Shown here: positions 22,962 through 31,236 of the stretch, one piece after another
Numbering within the stretch: the stretch's first letter is position 1
Layout of the letters: every line of letters begins with the position of its first letter
Assembly (NCBI GenBank): GCA_008931825.1
Contig: QXVZ01014574.1
Location: forward strand, 1-31,236
Length of the DNA stretch: 31,236 bases
Source of the DNA: Phallusia fumigata
Taxonomy: Eukaryota; Chordata; Ascidiacea; Phlebobranchia; Ascidiidae
Reading direction: 5' to 3'
The notes under the pieces: generated by a model
Told to the model about the DNA's origin: nothing
Seen by the model: only the letters and a program-made list of their open reading frames with translations
The model's database searches: none
Position numbers and translations under genes: made by a program

Positions 22962-23861
22962 CTAACCGCTCAGTATGCGCACTGGTGCAATTTATGCTGC
23001 AGTCAACAACACTTTATGCAGCCTGTTTGAAGATTCATCAACAAAATAACTAGACAGTTCAGTATGCGCCCTAGGCTCTTTGCTTGTAAATGACAATTGG
23101 CTGCACTGACCACTTCACTTACACACAAACGGCCATCAAATAGACACCTACTTGCATTTCAATAACGGTCGGTCATTCTAGCCTGATCCGTCAAGGCTGT
23201 AGACGCTTTCTAACCAAAAGTTTTGTTTTACGTCTCGAATCGCAGAGCTTTTTTCGTTTCTTCCAAACAGCATGGGAGGAAAACCGCTGATTGATTGTTG
23301 GACAATTGACTTGCTTCGTCAACTTTCCCCGAAGAGCGGTTGGCAACATAACGGAAACGATGTTTTAAGAATGCAGGAAGCAGCAAAGCAACCGGGCGTT
23401 AGAAAATGAAGCTGTTTTCCGTTGACAAATTATTCCTGTGCAAACCTTTCTGTTGTTACAACAATTTTGCGTTTGTTCAATTTTTAGCCTTTGCCTGAAA
23501 GTTTGAAATGCGTGCTTTTGAGAAGTTTGAGACATTTTCCACCAGCTTAATAGCTATATCAATCAGGTTGTCTCCAAAAATACAAATGAAATATATTATT
23601 TCGTACTTGTTTTAAGCCACAACAGGTAAGATGCGCTAGCCACTGGCTACTCATTTTTGCTCAGACATTACATCATGTCCGAGATCATATTGGTTGTTAT
23701 CGGTATTCTTTGCTTTTAGTTACTAACCCTCTTTCAACAGTGTCGTGAAGACTAACTACGTAAGCTATTGTATCATGCACCTGTCATCTAACACCACGTA
23801 AAGCAACACAGTCGTTAAAATTTTGTGCGTTTTGTGTAACGGCAGCAGTGTCAAGTTTGCT
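22962..23861. other. Intergenic region, promoter side of the 233-aa membrane-protein gene
   Basis: About 900 bp with no supported gene. It should hold the promoter of the minus-strand gene starting at 22961 and the short 3' flank of the methyltransferase-fold gene that ends at 23862. No RNA gene or inverted-repeat element was recognised. Confidence 0.4.
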
Positions 23862-23866
23862 TTATT
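23861..23866 (-). terminator. Poly(A) signal overlapping the methyltransferase stop codon
   Basis: The final codons read GTT AAA TAA A, so the TAA stop is embedded in an AATAAA hexamer. If it is the signal used, the 3' UTR would be only about 10-30 nt. No other AATAAA was noted close downstream on the minus strand. Confidence 0.45.
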
Positions 23867-26800
23867 TAACTACGTACAAATGAACGTCCTCTAAAAACTC
23901 GTCGCTTTCGCCAACAAGAGCGTCACAATCCAACTTTACCTCTTCAACCCAACCGAATAAAATATGGTCCATCTAAAACAGACAAAATCAGTTAGTTGAA
24001 ATCTATTCCAGTTCAACTTGCAATCAGCAAATGCGTTACCCCAATTGATGAAAGCGATTCTCCCAGGCTCGGACATGTGAGAATAAGCTGTCCACTCCGG
24101 CGTAACGTCTGATGTATAAACGTCCACATGCTTTCTAGTTTCGAGGTCTCGGTGAAAAATTCAAAAACGTTGTGTAGAACGATAACATCCCCTGCACAAA
24201 GGTAGATAGTTGGGCCACGTAATAAGCTTGTTAGAGGAACAGTCTCCATTTAATAGGTAGACTTATTAAACTTATTGTGAGGAACTTGCGTATGAATATC
24301 ATGCAGGCCTTTCACTACAATAACTGGGACAATTTCTGTTGTTATTCCTTTGCATTCTGTTGTTTCATTTTATCTTATGTGGGTCAAACAATACCCAACC
24401 ACATTACGCATGTGTTGTTGGATAATCTGGTGTGTGCCGACAGGATAGGTGATGGCACAGCCAACATTTTTCAAAACTGGCCAAATGAAAGGCCAAACAT
24501 TAACAGTCAGGTTACCAGTTTCATACAGTTTTGTTATTAGTGTCTTAAAGTCTTGTTTGAAACCAATTCTGCTTATTCAACAGCATTAATGCAAATTTTA
24601 TTGTTTAGAATTGTCCAACTCCGAAGTAAGTTGAAAACCTATGTTGGAATTGATATTATTCATTCATAAATGACTGTGCATATTTTTAGAGCAGGTTTTT
24701 GACAAAAAAATGTTTTTGTGAAGTACACAAATCAGACAAGTGCATCAAGGGGTACATTGGTGCATTTTAAACCCCACTCACCAGTAAAAAGAACCGACGA
24801 GCAGTTAAGCACATCATCATTAATTATTGAAATTCTGTCCATCATTCCGTATTTTTGTGCCACCTGTTCTTGGATGTGGCAAAGTTCTTTGTTGAATTCA
24901 ATTCCTATAATTCTCTTTGCAGAAGAATGCAAATAGGCCTGGAGAACGCATGCAGGGTCAATATACCATTGAATCAAACATATTTGTGCAAACTACTGGA
25001 TTGGGTTAAAAATTCAAATTATCTGACTGCATTATCATCTCATTCCGACGAGATGATCAGATGTTATCACAGTGCCAAACGTATATGACATGACAACAAA
25101 TTAGCAGCCATATATACCGGACTGAATAAAGAAACTTCATATGCGCAGGAAGATTTGATAATTGGTGTGTCAAAACAAAGACTTTAATTCAATATGCAAT
25201 GTTTAAAAGGTTATGGTGGGACAGGTCTGCACAATTGCATACAGCACAAGGGCTACACCAAAAAACCTTGAGCTGCAGAGTTGAAAACGTTGTTTGTATC
25301 ATGTGAATGAGACCATTTTCAAAACTACTTGTTGCCCACATGCCAAAACATGTGTTTTGGTTTAATGTTAAATGTTGTCAAAACAACTTTTGAGCTACCA
25401 TAAAAGCTTCCAGGTGCAGTCAGTCTGCTTAATGTTGTGCAGGTTATAAGTAGAGCAATGTGTTGCACTTTAAATAAACTGGCAAGCAATCAAGCATCAC
25501 CATTTTTGTAAATTTTAAGTACTTACAGCATACAAGATGGGACCAAGACGAGACCCAACATCAATGAGAGTTTTTGAAGACATGTCAGGTAAACCATGTT
25601 TGAAAATCAAATTTAACATCGGCTTTGATGCTGAGTGTGATATGAAAGCTTAAAACACAATTTTAAGCTTAACCTGTGCCAAATTGACTATCAATGCAAT
25701 AAAAATTACATTGTGTATGCCAAAAAGAAAAACACATTCTATTTGTCAAACAAACACAACAAACATTTTATTTCAAACCAAATTGTTACAAAAAGTTCCA
25801 AGCTTGCACATATACGTTCTTCATTTTCAATTGATGTGAACTACTTACGTACTAAGAGGTTTTGTTTTCCTTGACTGACATTCAAGACAATAGTTTCGGC
25901 TAAATTTATCTTCTTCAACCAGGCGGTCAATATAATCATCATCAAACAAAAAACTGTCAACATGGAGAGTTACATTCTCATCACAATCTGCATTCTGTGC
26001 AAAGGTAGCAGTGTCAAGTTTGCTGCTTGTGCAACCTTTACTTTCTTACAATGGAAAATATAATTTGGAAAATAATTTTTATCATAAATCTCACTTTTAT
26101 CACCAAGGTAAAATGCTATATATCAATCAATCCAGAAATCAAAATCCATTTGTATCTTATGTAATCATTATATTCAGATTATTCCATGTATATTTATTTA
26201 TATATATGCATAAAAATATATATATGTCCATATTTAAGTTGATGTCATCGTTAAGCATGTTCAATTATTCACATCGTTTCGTGTGCTGTATCCTTACTCC
26301 AAAATTAAAAAAAAATGATTGCATATTTTCTTTTCCAAAAAATGTTTAGATTTGACTTTTTTCAAATAGAAGGGTCAGCAAAAAGTAATAGCCACTAGTG
26401 GCTCAGGCTGATCCATTTTTGTTTTTGGCGTTTACTTTAAACGTTAATTTATTCATGTGTACTTTTTGGGCGCTGTAAACAAAATAAAAAACTTGAACTT
26501 GATGTCACTTGCAATTAAACAAAAATCTCCCATAAGGCTTATCGCTTATTTGGAACAGAAAGCAGATTTTACAAACTATTTTTTTGTCATTGTACAGGCT
26601 AATTACACAGTGCATACATAAGACCCCATCAACCTTTTCATTTTTCAATGATTTTGTTTGAACATACACAAATAGAAAAAAACTTACAATTCCAGCAACT
26701 GGTGTGAACAAAGTTTCTGTAGGCAATATCGCTTCAAATGGCACAATTTGTCTCAAATCCTCAGCAATGTTATCTAATATCACATCGCCTTCATCTTTGA

Positions 26801-26909
26801 CTTGAAACTCATCAGAATCCCTGATCCAATTTATAAATGCAGGTAATGTGCTTGGGTTAATTTTTCCAGACAATTCCAAAAAAGCAGCTTTTGCATTTTC
26901 CAAATCCAT
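23862..26909 (-). CDS. SAM-dependent methyltransferase-fold protein (301 aa)
   Basis: Six exons join in phase: 26909-26688, 25994-25853, 25648-25527, 24938-24782, 24191-24040, 23972-23862. The N-terminal 75 residues (MDLENAKAAFLELSGKI...) look helical. Residues 75-121 include VDSFLFDDDYIDRL and NYCLECQSR, a CxxC knuckle. Class I methyltransferase motifs follow: motif I LIDVGSRLG (149-157), an acidic residue after strand 2 in IIGIEFNKEL, INDDVLN, then DVIVLHNVFEFF and a late strand QLILTCPSLGESL. The C-terminus WVEEVKLD...HLYVVK matches the ending I recall for an uncharacterised, widely conserved animal methyltransferase-like family, for which I give no symbol. The second exon uses a GTACGT donor, because the adjacent GTAAGT four bases on breaks the frame. 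The substrate is unknown. Confidence 0.88.
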
Positions 26910-28361
26910 CCTGATTTCATGGACAGACCAAGATATGAATTTTGAAAGCCTTCAATCACCTCTAACAACATTTAAGAATAAAGGGAATATGTTAAGAAAC
27001 TGCTAGGAAACAGTGAAAAAATGCGTGCCTAAAAGGTGGCATTTTTCCAAGTTTACTTTATGTGTGACATTGCAGTATTTAGCCTAATATCTCCAGTATT
27101 TTCGCCCGATTTAACTTGGCACTTCTTTAAGGGAACATGCGGTGGATCAAGGTTAAACGCACTGCAGGCTACAACGTCATTAAATGCGTTGATAAGTTTC
27201 TTGTTCAGGAAAGGAACACAGTGACAGGATATAAATACATTTCCATTTCCTGCCGTATTTACTAGTTTCGTGGTGTCTGAATGCATTATCTATGCCAACA
27301 ACAATCAAAGTAACAAGCAAGTTTGCGTTGCCGTTACGAAGCAGACATATAGTTTTTAAATATAATTACGTGTGCTTCTGAAAAATCCTTTGCTTAGAAA
27401 TGACGTCATTGAAACGGTAATCTCCCCCAAAGCGATACACAAAATAACCGAATTCGTAACACAGCGATAAAACTTATCCACAATCATGTCAGACCAATGG
27501 AAACTTTTAAGAAAATTGATCACGGAAATGTAGTGGTCCTAATGTTTTGCTTTCTTGCCAATGGTCAAATGTATGCTTACTTTCTGATTTACAACATCTT
27601 GATTTTCAACAGACTATCGGTTTGCAAATAGCCGACTTCGAAGTATAAAGTGTAGGGTAATATTTTACGTGACACTGTAAAGCGTGGCTAGTTATTCCGT
27701 TCACATTTACAATCCTGCAATAAACAAGGCTGAACAAGCTTTCCGAAATTCTACATATCACCAGACGCACAGTTTTGATTCCTTCCATTGTGGAACTGAC
27801 ACGTAGATAATTTCACAGTGGATAAAAACATTTGACACATACAGCAAATCAGTGAACCTAAAACATGCATAACAGACTTGCACCAACAACGTGTCTAGTA
27901 AGCAATAAATACACACGCAAAAACGGGGCGAACACAACGTCCCAACCAACAGCTAAAATTTTTTTGTCTGAAAGAATACCCAACCACTGCCAGATCTCAC
28001 TAAAACAGTGGTGTGTTTGATCATTTGTGATAATACATTTGCATTCAGGTGAGGAACACTACAACTTGTAAACAAATGTACCACATGGATAGACACTACA
28101 CAGCCATCTGATTAAAAAGACCAACAAATGTCATGTTGGATTTGCGGAAACTCAGAAATACTTCAGGTACCAAGCTAAACCCTGCAAATAACGTGTAGAA
28201 TGCAAAATTTGGAACAAAAACACAGCCAAACTGATGAAGTGCACATTCAAATTGCCCCCTAGAAACACACAATACTTGCTATATTTTATATCTGAATGGC
28301 AAGTATTCAAGAAAGTTTGAAAAAATTCCACATATAGAAACAGAAAGTAGCAACGTTGATT
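26910..28361. other. Region between the methyltransferase and ANGEL genes
   Basis: This 1.45-kb gap contains the small frame at 27053-27286 (listed separately) and a perfect TGACGTCA octamer at 27401-27408. The rest (27410-28361) has only short frames without domain character and presumably includes the ANGEL 3' UTR; no minus-strand AATAAA was found there. Confidence 0.4.
27053..27286 (-). CDS. Possible small intronless protein (77 aa), unrecognised
   Basis: A single uninterrupted frame runs from an ATG at 27286 to a stop at 27053. It is more balanced in composition than nearby random frames and contains CHC and spaced Cys residues plus a Lys-rich C-terminal half. A palindromic CRE octamer lies 115 bp upstream, and the methyltransferase gene begins only about 140 bp downstream on the same strand, so it might be an upstream cistron or 5' leader of the same transcript. 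No family is recognised. It may be chance. Confidence 0.25.
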   Translation of the reverse strand: MHSDTTKLVNTAGNGNVFISCHCVPFLNKKLINAFNDVVACSAFNLDPPHVPLKKCQVKSGENTGDIRLNTAMSHIK

Positions 28362-29624
28362 CTAGGCTTGAGGCAGTATTACCTGAAACTGGGCAGCAAC
28401 AGGCAAATGGTCTGAAGAGTGTACACTATTGGGCAAGCCATTTGCCTGGCATATTGCTTTAGCAGTAATTGCAGACAAGTGGCCATTTAGTTTTAACTTG
28501 ACTGGCAAGCAACCAACACCACCATCCGAACTTAGGCTGTCAAAATTTGTAGAGCTTTCTGCACCAACTGCTGAATGTCTGCCACCAGAATTAACACCAC
28601 CAGAATGAAATATGTAGTCCACAGTAATTCCTTTATTTTGTATGGTTGTTGCCTCATCAGCTTTAGTTTCTTGTGTTGCAGTAAGTTTACCAAGCTTGTG
28701 CTCCAAAATGCTCATGCTTGGATCTGGATTGCCAACTTTAAAACATTGTTTTCATCATAAAACAAAGTATGTAACCAAAGGTTTATGTTACTTTGAATCA
28801 AGGCTTACCACCCTCATAGGAGCATTTGTTATCAATGTGCAAACATTCTGGCAATAGATTGGGTGGCATTGGAAAACGTTTTCCCCCACGATTCTGCTGA
28901 CCTGACAAGTCTTTTGCTTCCAAGCCTTTTACAAAAATGTGCATATTCTTATCATATTAAAAGACAAACTTGAAAGTATGCAAATTTTACCTTCATAATC
29001 CAAATAACCTTGAGTGATAAAGTTATACAATGGAGATCGTGGTGTGCTGTTGAAATCACCACATAAAACTAAAGAAGGTGAAATTTTCATTTTAGCTTGG
29101 TAACGTCGCATAATATTATTAATTTCCGCAAAGAAGGTTGCCAACTGGACTAATTTTATGTCCCCTATAAACAAAGCAAGTTATGTTTAAACATGTCTCA
29201 GTTCTCAGATATAATGTTATATTCATCCAATAATCACCTCGCTTGGGGTTATAGAGAAGGTGTGTATTTCCAATGCAAACATTTCCACAATCCTTGTATT
29301 TTCCACCCAATGTCGACATTTTAAGCATAACCACAAGTCCAACATTGTGTGCCCTTGTCAGATGATCTTTTCCCCTAAACAACAACATCAGCTAAAGTTT
29401 TTACACCACAACCTACATTCCACACAACCTCACCTGAAATACTCAACAGGTGATGACAAGACAATCCTAAACTTATTTGACTTGCAAGCTGTCAACACTC
29501 CATCTGGTTTTAAAGGATCATTGCCACTTCTCTTTTTGTAGCAAAAGATGTAACCTTTTGACCTGAGCCATGGTCCAATGTTATCCTCGAAGTGGCAGTT
29601 TTCTACTTCTTGTAAGCAAATAAC
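28362..29624 (-). CDS. ANGEL: ANGEL-family (CCR4/nocturnin-type) EEP-fold protein, 3' five exons only
   Basis: Five exons join in phase to the last 330 aa: 29624-29434, 29374-29238, 29164-28991, 28925-28809, 28735-28362. The EEP signatures are in order: ICLQEVE (metal-binding Glu), the ANGEL-type HNVGLVVML and NTHLLYNPKRGDIKLVQLA, CGDFNSTPRSPLYNFI (catalytic Asp/Asn), TVDYIFHSGG and the terminal SSDHLPVAAQF (catalytic His). The HNVGLV...NTHLLYNPRRGD pattern is what separates ANGEL from CCR4 and nocturnin. Vertebrate ANGEL proteins act in RNA metabolism (ANGEL2 has 2',3'-cyclic phosphatase activity, ANGEL1 binds eIF4E). All catalytic residues visible in this half are intact. The 5' exons should lie to the right, beyond the G tract or outside the window. 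Whether it is ANGEL1 or ANGEL2-like cannot be told. Confidence 0.93.
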
Positions 29625-29671
29625 CTAAAATAAAAACTAGACAGGTGGTGTTCTCCATATTTTTATTCCAC

Positions 29672-30955
<1,284 letters not shown>

Positions 30956-30956
30956 N

Positions 30957-31236
30957 TACACACCACCCTGTTGTACTGCAAAAAGAACTATTAACCGTTA
31001 TGACAAGAACTAGTTAGTACCTCACAATAACGATTATCAAGAGAAATATTTGGTTATGATGTCACAAATAGAATATAGTATCTTGCAAGCTACACACACT
31101 CCAGTCAGTCTGGTCATAAACCTGTTTATTTATTGTGATACCTGATCCTAGGCTTTTTGTATTGCGGTATCTTGTACACCCTTTAAAATTTCTGGTACAC
31201 CCTGGGGTGTACAATACACCCGGTTGAAAAGCACTG
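30957..31236 (-). mobile_element. Terminal portion of a hAT-type DNA transposon or derived MITE
   Basis: Read on the minus strand, the window edge starts CAGTGCTTTTCAACCGGG, the hallmark hAT terminal inverted repeat start (CAGTG.TTCTCAACC). It is followed by the usual subterminal pattern: a small hairpin (GGGTGTATTGTACACCC) and repeated GGGTGTAC motifs within the first 65 bases. The terminus is at 31236, so the element extends leftward and the target-site duplication would lie just outside. The opposite end is not visible and may be hidden by the G tract. The left limit given is only the edge of readable sequence, and no transposase frame is visible. Confidence 0.6.

Overview
The window is eukaryotic. 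Every confident gene is split by short GT-AG introns (mostly 65-1,300 bp) whose phases fit exactly when exons are joined. The sequence is AT-rich and gene-dense, and one gene is a clear orthologue of the animal SANS family (USH1G/ANKS4B). Compact introns, a single pre-duplication SANS-like gene and highly divergent paired haplotype copies suggest an invertebrate chordate, probably a tunicate; the species call is inference.

Layout from left to right. (1) 207-3785, minus: a 363-aa type II transmembrane trypsin-fold protein that has lost both the zymogen-cleavage site and Asp194. (2) About 4000-4270, minus: a possible stray terminal exon. (3) 5031-6417, minus: an unrecognised 227-aa single-pass type I membrane protein. 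(4) 8032-15022, plus: a complete 10-exon SANS orthologue (ankyrin repeats, basic linker, SAM, C-terminal PDZ ligand), divergently arranged with gene 3. (5) 15188-18496: non-coding sequence present in overlapping copies separated by single N characters. (6) 20124-21740, plus: a small EF-hand protein with a proline-rich tail. (7) 22018-22961, minus: an unrecognised 233-aa secreted/type I membrane protein, convergent with gene 6. (8) 23862-26909, minus: a complete six-exon SAM-dependent methyltransferase-fold protein. (9) 28362-29624, minus: the last five exons of an ANGEL-family (CCR4/nocturnin) EEP-fold protein, whose 5' part lies beyond a 1.25-kb homopolymer G tract. (10) The right edge ends exactly on a hAT-type terminal inverted repeat.

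The genes do not form a pathway; this is an ordinary animal gene neighbourhood. I found no CRISPR array, phage, operon or defence system. All four N characters coincide with a near-duplicate or a homopolymer, so part of this window is assembly artefact rather than biology. The most biologically interesting item is the membrane-anchored serine-protease homologue in which the two partners of the classical activation salt bridge are lost together.
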